This document shows positions 55,082-63,285 of a stretch of DNA of 64,000 bases, piece by piece. Position 1 is the first letter of the stretch; every line of letters begins with the position of its first letter. Source of the stretch: Rothia santali (GTDB lineage: Bacteria; Actinomycetota; Actinomycetes; Actinomycetales; Micrococcaceae); the NCBI RefSeq assembly GCF_024199905.1, contig NZ_JANAFB010000011.1, forward strand, positions 1 through 64,000, given 5' to 3'. A program made the position numbers and the translations under genes. The notes beneath the pieces are model-generated. The model ran no database searches. It was given only the letters and a program-made list of their open reading frames with translations, and had not been told where the DNA came from.

Positions 55082-55482
55082 TCGGCCTGGCCTACCTCGG
55101 CGCGCTCGCGGTGAGCGCCGCCGGAATGGTGATCCTCGACTGGCGGTACCGGCTGACCTTCTTCCGCCGCCCGGGCTTCAGCGCGCTCGCGGTCCTCGGG
55201 ATGACGCTGTTCTTCCTGGCCTGGGACGTCGTGGGGATCTCCACCGGGATCTTCCTGCGGGGGGAGACCGAGTTCATGACCGGCATCGACCTGGGGCCCG
55301 AGCTGCCGCTGGAGGAGCCGGTGTTCCTGGCCTTCCTGTCCTACCTGACGCTCAACGTCGCGGGGTTGCTCAACCGCGCCGGGCGCGCGGACCGCAGAGA
55401 CTCTGAGGAACGCGCGGATCGCTCGGGTCGCGCAGGCCGCGCAGACGGCACGCACCGCGCCGGCCAGGGGGATGCCGCGTGA
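55078..55482 (+). CDS. crtYe: C50 carotenoid epsilon-cyclase subunit (CrtYe-like)
   Basis: The 134-residue membrane protein matches one half of the heterodimeric lycopene/C50-carotenoid cyclase: LAYLGALAVSAAGMVILDWRYRLTFFR, FFLAWDVVGISTGIFLRGETEFMTGIDLGPELPLEEPVFLAFLSYLTL. The domain holds a conserved PLEE motif. The last 30 residues are Arg/Gly/Asp-rich and repetitive. It should act with the next gene product to close rings on flavuxanthin-type intermediates. Confidence 0.85.
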   Translation: MIGLAYLGALAVSAAGMVILDWRYRLTFFRRPGFSALAVLGMTLFFLAWDVVGISTGIFLRGETEFMTGIDLGPELPLEEPVFLAFLSYLTLNVAGLLNRAGRADRRDSEERADRSGRAGRADGTHRAGQGDAA

Positions 55483-55892
55483 CGTACTGGCTGATCAACA
55501 TCCCGTTCCTGCTGGTCGCGGCGGGGTTCACGGCCTGGGGCGCCGCCCGCGCCGGCCGGCCGGGTCTGGTGGGACGACGCCGGTTCTGGGCGGTCTGGTC
55601 CGGCACCACCGCCATCCTGCTGGTCCTGACCGCGATCTTCGACAACCTCATGATCGCCTCGGGCCTGTTCACGTACACCGACGAGAACATCTCCGGGCTG
55701 CGGCTCGGCCTGATGCCGGTGGAGGACTTCACCTACTCGCTGGCCGCCGCGTGGATCCTGGTGCCGCTGCTGCTGACGGGGCCGGGCCGGGACGCCGCGC
55801 CGCGCCGCGCAACCGGCGGTCGCGACGCACCACACCGGCACGCACCGCACCACGACCACGCACCGCACCACGACGAGAGGGAGCGCGCATGA
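55479..55892 (+). CDS. crtYf: C50 carotenoid epsilon-cyclase subunit (CrtYf-like)
   Basis: GTG 55479 overlaps the preceding stop. The 137-residue protein is the second cyclase half: LINIPFLLVAAGFTAWGA, AIFDNLMIASGLFTYTDENISGLRLGLMPVEDFTYSLAAAWIL, with the usual PVEDF motif. The tail is unusually His-rich (HRHAPHHDHAPHHDE), possibly a metal-binding or accidental repeat. The pair makes the epsilon-type ring ends of decaprenoxanthin-like C50 pigments. Confidence 0.86.
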   Translation: MTYWLINIPFLLVAAGFTAWGAARAGRPGLVGRRRFWAVWSGTTAILLVLTAIFDNLMIASGLFTYTDENISGLRLGLMPVEDFTYSLAAAWILVPLLLTGPGRDAAPRRATGGRDAPHRHAPHHDHAPHHDERERA

Positions 55893-56773
55893 GCACCCGG
55901 CAGCTGACCCCGGCCCGCATCCTGAGCGCGGTCCTCCTCTCCTCCCGCCCGCTGTCCTGGATCAACACGGCCTACCCGTTCGCGGCGGCGTACCTGCTGG
56001 TCGGCGGCGGGCTCGACGCGCGCCTGGCGATTGGGACGCTCTTCTTCCTGATCCCGTACAACATCGCGATGTACGGCATCAACGACGTCTTCGACTACGA
56101 GTCGGACCTGCGCAACCCGCGCAAGGGCGGCGTCGAGGGCGCGGTGCTGGCCAAGCCGCTGCACCCGTGGATCCTGGGCGCCTCGGCGGTCACGGTCATT
56201 CCGTTCGCGGCATATCTCTGGGCGGTGGGCAACCTCGCCTCCGGGCTGTGGCTGGTGGTGAGCCTGTTCGCGGTGGTCGCGTACAGTGCCAAGGGGCTGC
56301 GCTTCAAGGAGCGGCCCTTCCTCGACTCGATGACCTCCTCCGCGCACTTCGTGACACCCGCGATCGTCGGCGCGACCCTGACCGGCGTCGCGCTGGGGTG
56401 GGGATTCTGGGCGCCCATGCTGGCCTTCTTCCTATGGGGCATGGCCTCCCAGGCGCTGGGCGCGGTGCAGGACATGGCGGCCGACCGCGAGGCGGGCATC
56501 GGCTCCATCGCGACCGTGATCGGGGCGAGCCGCACCGCGGTGGCGGCCACCCTGCTCTACGCGGCCTCGGCCGTGCTGCTGCTGTTCCGCGACGACGTCG
56601 GGGTGCTCGCCGCCGTGATCCCGCTGATGTACGCGTTCAACGCCGGCCGCTTCATCGGCCTGCCCGACGCCGAGTGCGAGCGGGCCCGCGCGGCCTGGCA
56701 GGTCTTTCTCCGCCTGAACTTCTTCGCGGGCTTCCTGCTCACGATGCTGTTCCTGTGGATGCGGGTGGTCTGA
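55889..56773 (+). CDS. crtEb: Lycopene elongase/hydratase (UbiA family)
   Basis: ATG 55889 overlaps the cyclase stop. The 294-residue membrane protein has the UbiA Asp motifs YGINDVFDYESDLRNPRKGG (NDVFD) and QDMAADREAGI (DMAAD). It adds two C5 units from dimethylallyl diphosphate to lycopene, giving C50 flavuxanthin/nonaflavuxanthin. The gene order (crtYe-crtYf-crtEb last) is as in Corynebacterium glutamicum and unlike Micrococcus, which suggests decaprenoxanthin-type products. Confidence 0.9.
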   Translation: MSTRQLTPARILSAVLLSSRPLSWINTAYPFAAAYLLVGGGLDARLAIGTLFFLIPYNIAMYGINDVFDYESDLRNPRKGGVEGAVLAKPLHPWILGASAVTVIPFAAYLWAVGNLASGLWLVVSLFAVVAYSAKGLRFKERPFLDSMTSSAHFVTPAIVGATLTGVALGWGFWAPMLAFFLWGMASQALGAVQDMAADREAGIGSIATVIGASRTAVAATLLYAASAVLLLFRDDVGVLAAVIPLMYAFNAGRFIGLPDAECERARAAWQVFLRLNFFAGFLLTMLFLWMRVV

Positions 56774-57103
56774 AGGTGAGTCTCTGTTGTGAGCGCGTTT
56801 TCGAGCTGCAGCAAGCACCGTCGAGCGGTCCATAGAAGACTCGCATCGAGCAGGCGCCCATGGCCTGTAAAGCTGACCCTCTGCCTGCCGCGGAGGGCCT
56901 GTCTGAGGGCGGTTTCGGCGTCGCGTTCAGGGTGAGGTTCTTGAGGGTGAGAGGTCGCTGTGTCACTTTAGATAAGCCAAAGGCCCGGTCGGTGAAAACC
57001 GCCGGACCTTTGGTAAAAGAGCAACAGGGAGACCTGCCCCTGCTTTCACGACCCATCATACGCCAGATGAATACTGGCGTCGAGGCAGTAGGAACGCGAA
57101 TCG
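56774..57103. other. Low-GC intergenic region with strong hairpin (56977-57013)
   Basis: After crtEb the composition falls well below the window average. At 56977-57013 CCAAAGG begins a 37-base near-perfect hairpin (arms CCAAAGG-CCGG-CGGT and their complement, loop GAAA), followed by TAAAAGAG. It could terminate the crt operon or mark the border of a transferred segment. No gene is supported here. Confidence 0.55.
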
Positions 57104-57790
57104 ATGTACGACACGCTTGAGCCCCACCTGAGTATCGCTCGCTTGGCGTCCTACGTGAAGGCCGCCGAGGGCAACCGCCAGGACGCTATCCGTTTGTACC
57201 AGTGGAACACCGAGCTCTCTGGTGCCGTGTATCAGGCACTGCATGTGGTGGAGGTTGTCCTGCGCAATGCGATGGACACCCGGCTGCGGCGATGGAATGC
57301 CGAGCAGATTAACGCCCAAACGGGCGAGCATCGTGACGGGGACTGGCTGCTCGACCCGGCCCCGCTTCTTCGCAGACTGGTCCGGGAGAAGGAACTCGCT
57401 GCCGGGAGGGGCCGCGCGGAACGTGCCATTCGCGGGCACGGTCGACCCGTGTCCCATGCGGACGTGCTGGCGCAACTCTCCTTCGGAACGTGGAGATTTC
57501 TGCTTCCCGATCGTGATCCCGGGCGGAAGCGACTGTGGAACGACGCCCTGGAGGGGGCCTTTCCTCATCGAAAAGCCAACCCGCGCGACATCGTGAAAGC
57601 CGTGGACGGTGTCTACAAGCTCAGAAACCGTGTCGCGCACTTGGAGCCGCTGTTGGACCTCAAGAACGTTCGTCATCAGTACGAGAACATGCGCTGGGTG
57701 CTTCGCGGCATCGACCCGGTCGTCGACGAGTGGTTCGTCTCCCGGCAAAGGGTTACCGCCGAATTGCGGCGGCATCCTCGGAAGATGTGA
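57104..57790 (+). CDS. Abi-family protein with HEPN-type RNxxxH motif
   Basis: The 228-residue protein matches the Abi (AbiD/F-like) family: LSIARLASYVKAAEGNRQDAIRLYQWNTELSGAVYQALHVVEVVLRNAMD, LSFGTWRFLLPD, and the C-terminal VDGVYKLRNRVAHLEPLL with RNRVAH, the catalytic R-x4-H of HEPN ribonucleases. Members abort phage infection or act as toxins. The gene and its leader are poorer in GC than the crt operon before it, consistent with transfer. No antitoxin is evident. Confidence 0.82.
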   Translation: MYDTLEPHLSIARLASYVKAAEGNRQDAIRLYQWNTELSGAVYQALHVVEVVLRNAMDTRLRRWNAEQINAQTGEHRDGDWLLDPAPLLRRLVREKELAAGRGRAERAIRGHGRPVSHADVLAQLSFGTWRFLLPDRDPGRKRLWNDALEGAFPHRKANPRDIVKAVDGVYKLRNRVAHLEPLLDLKNVRHQYENMRWVLRGIDPVVDEWFVSRQRVTAELRRHPRKM

Positions 57791-57839
57791 CCCACTAGCG
57801 TTCAGGTGCTGGCCGGTTTCAAGGTGCGCTGAGCGTCCT

Positions 57840-58688
57840 TCAATTTCGATTCAAGCCGAACCGGCGGGTCAGCAGCGCGTCCTTGAAGTGCGACTCGGCG
57901 GCGTCGATCTCCGCCTGGGTCGCCTGCGGCCCGTAGACGTGCAGCAGGCTGAAGAGGTACCGCCGCGGCTGGGCCGGATCGAGGTCCAGGAGCTCCCGCA
58001 TCGCCACGTTCCCTCCGTGGCCGTCGCGGGCGTAGGCGGCCCACCGGCCCAGGATCCGCTCGCCCCCGTCGGCCTTGCCCACATACAGCTTGCCGGTGGC
58101 CGTGTCGGCGATGAGGTAGATACCCTGCACGGATCCCAGGGCCGCTCGCCACCGCACGTAGGCGGAGTCGGCGAGGAGCCGCTGGAGCTCTTCGTAGGTG
58201 AGCAGTACGCGCTCGTACCCGGGGAACTCCAGCACGTGGGGGTCGGCGATCTCCACGACCGGGAGCCTCGAGCCCAGCGCTCCGCGCTTGGCCCAGTTCA
58301 CGGTGTCCCTGGTCCACTCGATCAGCAGGCGGTCGCAGAGCGAGGCGAGGACTCCCGACTCGCGCACATCGTAGTACCGGTGCTCGTCGGTCCGCTCCCC
58401 GGTCGCCTCGCCGTGGTTCTCGTAGACCATGGCCAGCCGGCAGCGTCGTCCGGTCTCCGCCAGGAAGATCAGCCACCAGCGCGGGGGCGAGGCGGGGAAC
58501 TTGCCCGGGCGGGCGCTCTGCTCGCGGGTGTACGCGCGCAGGCGCTCGGGGGTGGCCTCCACCCGGGTTCCGATGCCGTCCGGGTTGTACGTGTGCCGGA
58601 TCAGGAGGACCTCGGCCGGGTCGAGCCCGGCCGAGCGGAGGATGTCCCCCAGCGACAGGGCGAAACTGGGATCAGGGTTGGTGGGCAT
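57840..58688 (-). CDS. GIY-YIG nuclease-domain protein
   Basis: ATG 58688 gives 282 residues. The C-terminal ~90 residues are a GIY-YIG domain: GSVQGIYLIADTATGKLYVGKADGGERILGRWAAYARDGHGGN (G-I-Y, Y-V-G, and R in GRW), with a Glu in QAEIDAAESHFKDALL. The N-terminal ~190 residues (SLGDILRSAGLDPAEVLLIRHTYN, WWLIFLAETGRRCRLAMVYENHGE) are a domain found with such nucleases but unnamed to me. Likely a DNA-cutting defence or mobility enzyme, convergent with the Abi gene. Confidence 0.82.
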   Translation of the reverse strand: MPTNPDPSFALSLGDILRSAGLDPAEVLLIRHTYNPDGIGTRVEATPERLRAYTREQSARPGKFPASPPRWWLIFLAETGRRCRLAMVYENHGEATGERTDEHRYYDVRESGVLASLCDRLLIEWTRDTVNWAKRGALGSRLPVVEIADPHVLEFPGYERVLLTYEELQRLLADSAYVRWRAALGSVQGIYLIADTATGKLYVGKADGGERILGRWAAYARDGHGGNVAMRELLDLDPAQPRRYLFSLLHVYGPQATQAEIDAAESHFKDALLTRRFGLNRN

Positions 58689-58748
58689 GGGGCGATCGTA
58701 GCCGGGGGAGGGTCGCATCGCGTCGCGGCCCGGATCGTGGCGGGGGCC

Positions 58749-59843
58749 TCAGCCCGCGTCGACCCGCAGCACGACGTCGTCGTCCTCGGCCGGGGTGCCG
58801 CGGCCGTCCGTGTTGTTCGTCAGGACCCACAGCTCGCCGCCGGGGGCGACCGCGACGTCGCGCAGGCGGCCGTGCTCGTCCTCGAGGATCGCCTCCGAGG
58901 TGGTGGGGTCCGCGAGCGGCACCTCGTAGAGCCGCTCGCCGCGCAGCGCGGCCATGTAGAGGGTGTCCCCGAGGATCGCGATGCCGCTGGGGCTCGCGTC
59001 GCTCGTGCTCCACTGCTGCACCGGGTCGGTGAAGTCCTGCCCCTCGTCCGAGCCCTCGGCGTCGGGCCAGCCGTAGTTGCCGCCGGCCTCGACGACGTTC
59101 AGCTCGTCCCACGTGTTCTGGCCGAACTCCGAGGCGTACAGGGTCCCATCTTCGTCCCACGCGATCCCCTGCACGTTGCGGTGGCCGTAGCTGTAGACCG
59201 GGGAGCCGGGGAAGGGGTTGTCCCCGGGGACCTCGCCCTCCGGGGTGAGGCGCAGGATCTTGCCGCCGAGGTTCCCCAGGTCCTGGGAGCGGCGTCCGTC
59301 CCCGGCGTCGCCGGTGGTCGCGTAGAGCATGCCGTCGGGGCCGAAGGCGAGGCGGCCGCCGTTGTGGTTCCCCGCCGACGGGATGCCGCCGAGCAGCACC
59401 GTCGGCTCGCCCAGGCTGAGGGAGCCCGGCTCGCCGCGCAGCTCGAAGCGCTGGATCCGGTTCTCGTCCTCGCCGGTGGAGTAGGCGTAGAGGAGGCCGT
59501 CCCGGACGGCGATCCCCAGCAGCCCGCCCTCGCCCCGCGGGACGACGCCGGGCACCGTGCCGACCTCGCGGGCCTCCCCCGCGTCGTCGAGCTCCAGGAT
59601 CCGGGCCGAGTCGCGCTCGCTGATCAGCGGGGTCTCGCCCGCGAAGGCGATGGACCAGGGGGTCTCCAAACCGGTGGTGACGACGTCGGCCGCGGCGGAG
59701 GAGCCGCTCGAAGTCGTGCCGCCGTCGCCGCCAGCCTGGGAGCAGCCGGTGATCAGGAGCGTCCCCACCAGGAGGTATGCCGCGGTGGGCATGCGATGGG
59801 CCCGGGGTGGTCTTCGTCGTGGGGCTTCCGCAGAGTGGTCCAT
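58749..59843 (-). CDS. Glucose/sorbosone dehydrogenase-like lipoprotein (PQQ type)
   Basis: The 364-residue protein has a lipobox (LLITGC, Cys34) and a six-bladed propeller of the soluble aldose dehydrogenase family: TPWSIAFAG, ERDSARILELD, PRGEGGLLGIAV, NHNGGRLAFGPDGMLYATTGDAGDG, NVQGIAWDEDGTLYASEFGQNTWDELN. The catalytic His (NHNGGRL) and Asp are present. It would oxidise sugars at the cell surface if PQQ is available; the genome window shows no PQQ synthesis. A later start at 59792 is possible. Confidence 0.85.
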   Translation of the reverse strand: MDHSAEAPRRRPPRAHRMPTAAYLLVGTLLITGCSQAGGDGGTTSSGSSAAADVVTTGLETPWSIAFAGETPLISERDSARILELDDAGEAREVGTVPGVVPRGEGGLLGIAVRDGLLYAYSTGEDENRIQRFELRGEPGSLSLGEPTVLLGGIPSAGNHNGGRLAFGPDGMLYATTGDAGDGRRSQDLGNLGGKILRLTPEGEVPGDNPFPGSPVYSYGHRNVQGIAWDEDGTLYASEFGQNTWDELNVVEAGGNYGWPDAEGSDEGQDFTDPVQQWSTSDASPSGIAILGDTLYMAALRGERLYEVPLADPTTSEAILEDEHGRLRDVAVAPGGELWVLTNNTDGRGTPAEDDDVVLRVDAG

Positions 59844-59962
59844 GTCACTACTCTAGCGGTGGGTGCCGGGGGATCTCGAGGGGGGGGTGAGGCCCTCAGG
59901 GCTGCTTCCGGTTTCGTGCAATAATCTGAGGGACTCTCGAGGAACCCGGCAGGAGGTGGCAC

Positions 59963-60631
59963 GTGACGATTCCCGCGCAGGGACACGAGCCCGCGGTGCC
60001 GAAGGTCGTGCCGCCCGAGAGGGCGGACGCGTCCCTGGCCGACCTCGGCGTCTCCGCGGCGGACCTCTCCGCCGCCGTCGAGCGGGGTCAGATCGCCGCC
60101 AGCAACGTCACCCGGTTCCATCCCGTCACGGCCGCAGGGCTCGTCCGGTGGATCGAGACCGTCGGCGCCCTGCGCGAGCTCCTCGTGAGGCGAGGCGGCT
60201 GGGAGCCTTCGGACGTGGAGAACCGGCCTGTGCTCCGCCACCCGGGCCTGGGGCTGGAGATCGCGGTGACGGGCGGGACCTCGCAGACGGGCAGCCCGCG
60301 GACGGACGCCCACCCTCAGGCCGCGCGAAGGAAGGGCCGGGCCACCCAGCAGGCCTTCCGGAATCAGCTGACGCTGTTCCCCGCGCCGGGGCTCGACCTC
60401 TCCGGGAGTCCCGGCGCCCGGGGCCGCGGCACCGGGGGCGGGAGCTGGTTCCTCCTCTACCACTGGGACGGGGAGGAGGTCCGCATGGAGCTCTCGCAGC
60501 CCACGGGCTGCATTGACGGCCAGTTCGACGGATGGATCACGAGGATTCCGCTGCCCGCGTGGGTGCCGGAGCAGGACTACAGGAAGGCGCAGGATGTCGG
60601 TGGAGAGGACGTCGACTTCGAGATCGCATGA
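59963..60631 (+). CDS. Unknown protein paired with an ImmA/IrrE protease
   Basis: The 222-residue protein is soluble: an N-terminal helical part (SLADLGVSAADLSAAVERGQ; FHPVTAAGLVRWIETVGALRELLVRR), a Gly/Thr/Ala-rich linker with ARRKGRATQQAF, and a beta-rich C-terminal domain (SWFLLYHWDGEEVRMELSQPTG, WITRIPLPAWVPEQDY). No family is recognised. Its end overlaps the next gene by 38 bases, so the two are translationally coupled; such pairs with COG2856 proteases occur in toxin-antitoxin and phage-repressor modules. Confidence 0.75.
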   Translation: MTIPAQGHEPAVPKVVPPERADASLADLGVSAADLSAAVERGQIAASNVTRFHPVTAAGLVRWIETVGALRELLVRRGGWEPSDVENRPVLRHPGLGLEIAVTGGTSQTGSPRTDAHPQAARRKGRATQQAFRNQLTLFPAPGLDLSGSPGARGRGTGGGSWFLLYHWDGEEVRMELSQPTGCIDGQFDGWITRIPLPAWVPEQDYRKAQDVGGEDVDFEIA

Positions 60632-61808
60632 TCCCGCGCTGCACCCCGAGCGGATCTCGCTGGCGCGGATGCGCCGCGGGCTGACCAAGATCGAGCTCGC
60701 GGCCGCGGTGGGCGTCAGCGCCAGGACCGTCACGACCTTCGAGGCCGAGGGGGCGCCGCCGGAGCGCGCGGCGGGGCTGTCCGCGGCCACCGGGTTCCCG
60801 GCGTCGTACTTCTCGCGGGGCGCGGCTCCGGACGTCCCGGCGGATCGCATGCTCTTCCGCGCGGGCCGGGGCACGACGAGCCGGCAGCGGCACGCCGCGA
60901 TCGCCGCGGGCGCCTCGGGCATCGAGGTGGACCGGCTCATCAGCGCCCGGTACGCCCTGCCCGCCGTCGACGTCCCGGACGGGACCGGCGAGGACCCCGT
61001 GCTGATGGCCCGCATGCTGCGGCAGATGTGGGGCCTGGGGACGAGGCCGCTGCCCAACCTGGTGCAGCTGTGCGAGTCGCGGGGCGTCAGGGTGTACGGC
61101 CTCCCGGAGCTGGCCGAGTCGGTGGACGCCTACTCGATCTGGCACGAGGAGGTGCCCTACGTCTTCCTCGCCCGCCGCAAGACGCCCGAGCGCTCCCGGT
61201 TCGACGTCGCGCACGAGCTGGGGCACCTGATCCTGCACGCCGGCCTGGGCTGCGCCTCGCGGCAGGTTGAGCGGGAGGCGGATCGCTTCGCCGGGGAGCT
61301 GCTGATGCCCGAGTCCGGCGTCTTCGAGCACCTGCCGGCCAACCCGAGCGTCGAGCGGCTGCTGGCGGTCCGGGAGGCGTTCAAGGTCTCGGCGACGGCG
61401 CTCGCCTACCGGGCGCACCAGGTGGGCCGCATGAGCGACTGGGCCTATCGGCACACGTCGGTGCGGCTCGACGGCGCCGGGTACCGGACCGGCGAGCCGG
61501 ACGGCATGCGGCACCACGAGAGGTCCAAGGTCTTCCCCCAGGTGTTCGCACCGTCCCGGCGGGGCAGGCTCGGCGCCGGGGAGATTGCCGCGACGCTCTC
61601 GCTGCCCGAGGCCGACGTGCACGCCCTCACCTTCGACTCGGCGATGCGCCTGGTCGTGGGCGAGGGGGCGGGCCCGTCCGGCTCGCCCCGGGCCGGTGCG
61701 GAAGGGACCCGTCCCTCCCGGGCCGGCTCGGCCTCCGGGGGTCGTGCGCATCCGGCCTCCGAGCGGACGAGCCGGCGAGCGGGCCGGCGTCACCTCCGCG
61801 TGGTCTGA
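60594..61808 (+). CDS. XRE regulator fused to ImmA/IrrE metallopeptidase
   Basis: ATG 60594 follows AGGAAGG inside the previous gene; 404 residues. Residues ~15-75 are an XRE helix-turn-helix (GLTKIELAAAVGVSARTVTTFE). Residues ~170-260 are a zinc metallopeptidase with HELGH (DVAHELGHLILHAG) and the downstream EREADRFAGELLMP Glu ligand. This is the COG2856/ImmA architecture that cleaves repressors or senses toxins. The C-terminal 60 residues are a basic low-complexity tail. Probably the antitoxin or regulator of the preceding protein. Confidence 0.85.
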   Translation: MSVERTSTSRSHDPALHPERISLARMRRGLTKIELAAAVGVSARTVTTFEAEGAPPERAAGLSAATGFPASYFSRGAAPDVPADRMLFRAGRGTTSRQRHAAIAAGASGIEVDRLISARYALPAVDVPDGTGEDPVLMARMLRQMWGLGTRPLPNLVQLCESRGVRVYGLPELAESVDAYSIWHEEVPYVFLARRKTPERSRFDVAHELGHLILHAGLGCASRQVEREADRFAGELLMPESGVFEHLPANPSVERLLAVREAFKVSATALAYRAHQVGRMSDWAYRHTSVRLDGAGYRTGEPDGMRHHERSKVFPQVFAPSRRGRLGAGEIAATLSLPEADVHALTFDSAMRLVVGEGAGPSGSPRAGAEGTRPSRAGSASGGRAHPASERTSRRAGRRHLRVV

Positions 61809-61884
61809 GACGGCGGTGGCGCCGTGGTCCCGGCCGCGGGACGGCACCGGATCGCCGACCGCGGGCCGGCCCCGGACCGGCCGC

Positions 61885-62562
61885 TCAGACCGCGGGCGCC
61901 GACGTCGACTGCGCCGCCACCCGCTTGACCCCCGGCGAGGCGACCAGCCGGAAGAGCAGCGCGATCGCCTGGTCCACCAGGATGGACAGCGCCGCGACCC
62001 ACAGGGCCGCCGCGACCACGCCCTCGATCCCGTAGGCCACCTGGTTCAGGATGACGTCGCCGAGCCCGCCGCCGCCGGCCACGGCCGCGAGCGTCGCGCT
62101 GCTGACCACCAGCACGGCGGCCGTCCGCACGCCGCTGAACGCCATCGGCAGGCCCAGCGGCACCTCGATGCGCCACAGCACCTCCAGGGGCGTCAGCCCC
62201 ATGCCGCGGGCCGCCCGGGTCAGGTCGCGGTCCACGGAGTCGATCGCGATGTAGGTGTAGCTCAGGATCGGCGGCACCGCGAGGATGATCAGCGCGAGCA
62301 GCACGTTGGCGTACCCGATGCCCACCAGCCCGATGAAGATCGCGATGAGCGCGAGGCTCGGCAGCGCGCGCCCGATGTTGGTCAGGCTCACCGCCAGGAA
62401 CTCGCCCCGGTGCACGTGGCCCAGCCACAGCCCGAAGGGCACGCCGATGACGAGCGAGATCAGCACGGCCACCAGGCTCAGCAGCAGCTGCTCGCCGGTC
62501 TTCTCCAGCAGGAGGGAGAAGTTCTCGGCCATGAACGGTCCGGCCTTGAGGAATGCGTCCAC
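61885..62562 (-). CDS. Osmoprotectant ABC transporter permease (OpuC type) 2
   Basis: The 225-residue protein has six hydrophobic segments and the permease motif ALPSLALIAIFIGLVGIG... DLTRAARGMGLTPLEVLWRIEVPLGLPMAFSGVRTAAVLVVSSATLAAVAGGGGLG typical of ProW/OpuCB/OpuCD permeases for glycine betaine, carnitine or choline. It follows the first permease by three bases. No binding-protein gene follows, since the next gene is on the other strand; it may lie elsewhere or upstream of the window end. Confidence 0.9.
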   Translation of the reverse strand: MDAFLKAGPFMAENFSLLLEKTGEQLLLSLVAVLISLVIGVPFGLWLGHVHRGEFLAVSLTNIGRALPSLALIAIFIGLVGIGYANVLLALIILAVPPILSYTYIAIDSVDRDLTRAARGMGLTPLEVLWRIEVPLGLPMAFSGVRTAAVLVVSSATLAAVAGGGGLGDVILNQVAYGIEGVVAAALWVAALSILVDQAIALLFRLVASPGVKRVAAQSTSAPAV

Positions 62563-62565
62563 GGG

Positions 62566-63285
62566 TCAGGACCTCGCTTTCGTCCAGGGCGTCAGCGCCT
62601 TGCCCAGCAGGGTCAGCAGCGCGTCCAGGGCGAACGCGAGCAGCACCGCCAGCGCCCCGGCGCCGATGAACTGGGTGTTGAAGGGGGAGGAGATGGCCTT
62701 GAGGATCGGGGACCCCAGGCCGGAGTCGACGACGAACGCCGCGATGGTCGCGATGCTCACCGTCAGCACAGTCGCGATCCGCAGCCCCGAGATGATCGAG
62801 GGGATCGCCAGCGGCAGCTCGATCCGTCGCAGGATCTGCCCCTGGTCCATGCCCATGCCGCGCGCCGAGCGCTTGACGTCCTCCGGCACGCCCGTCAGCC
62901 CGGACAGGACCGCCCGGAACAGGATGACCAGCGTGAAGCAGACCAGGGCGATCTCCACCGTCAGCAGCGTCAGCCCCGTCAGAGGCACCAGCAGCTGGAA
63001 CAGCGCCAGCGGCGGCAGGGTGTAGAGGATCGTCGCGGTCACGCCGATGGGCGCCGTGAGCCAGCGCTTGCGGTAGGCGAGCACGGCCGCGAGGAACGAG
63101 ATGACGAAGCCGATCGCGATGGCCAGCACCGTCATCAGGATGTGCTCGAGCAGCGCCGGCTGGAAGACCTCGGGCCACTGGGCCGCGAACCAGTCGGCGC
63201 AGAACAGGTCGTTGTTGGCCACGCACTGCGAGACGTCCCCGTAGTCGGGGATCACCGGGTCGCCGGCGGGGGCGAATCCGCTCAT
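62566..63285 (-). CDS. Osmoprotectant ABC transporter permease (OpuC type) 1
   Basis: The 239-residue permease has a longer N-terminus (about 45 residues with DYGDVSQCVANNDLFCADWFAAQWPEVF) before the membrane part, and the conserved LYTLPPLALFQLLVPLTGL and SARGMGMDQGQILRRIELPLAIPSIISGLRIATVLTVSIATIAAFV. It should pair with the next permease around the ATPase. ATG 63285 overlaps the ATPase stop (ATGA). Confidence 0.9.
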   Translation of the reverse strand: MSGFAPAGDPVIPDYGDVSQCVANNDLFCADWFAAQWPEVFQPALLEHILMTVLAIAIGFVISFLAAVLAYRKRWLTAPIGVTATILYTLPPLALFQLLVPLTGLTLLTVEIALVCFTLVILFRAVLSGLTGVPEDVKRSARGMGMDQGQILRRIELPLAIPSIISGLRIATVLTVSIATIAAFVVDSGLGSPILKAISSPFNTQFIGAGALAVLLAFALDALLTLLGKALTPWTKARS

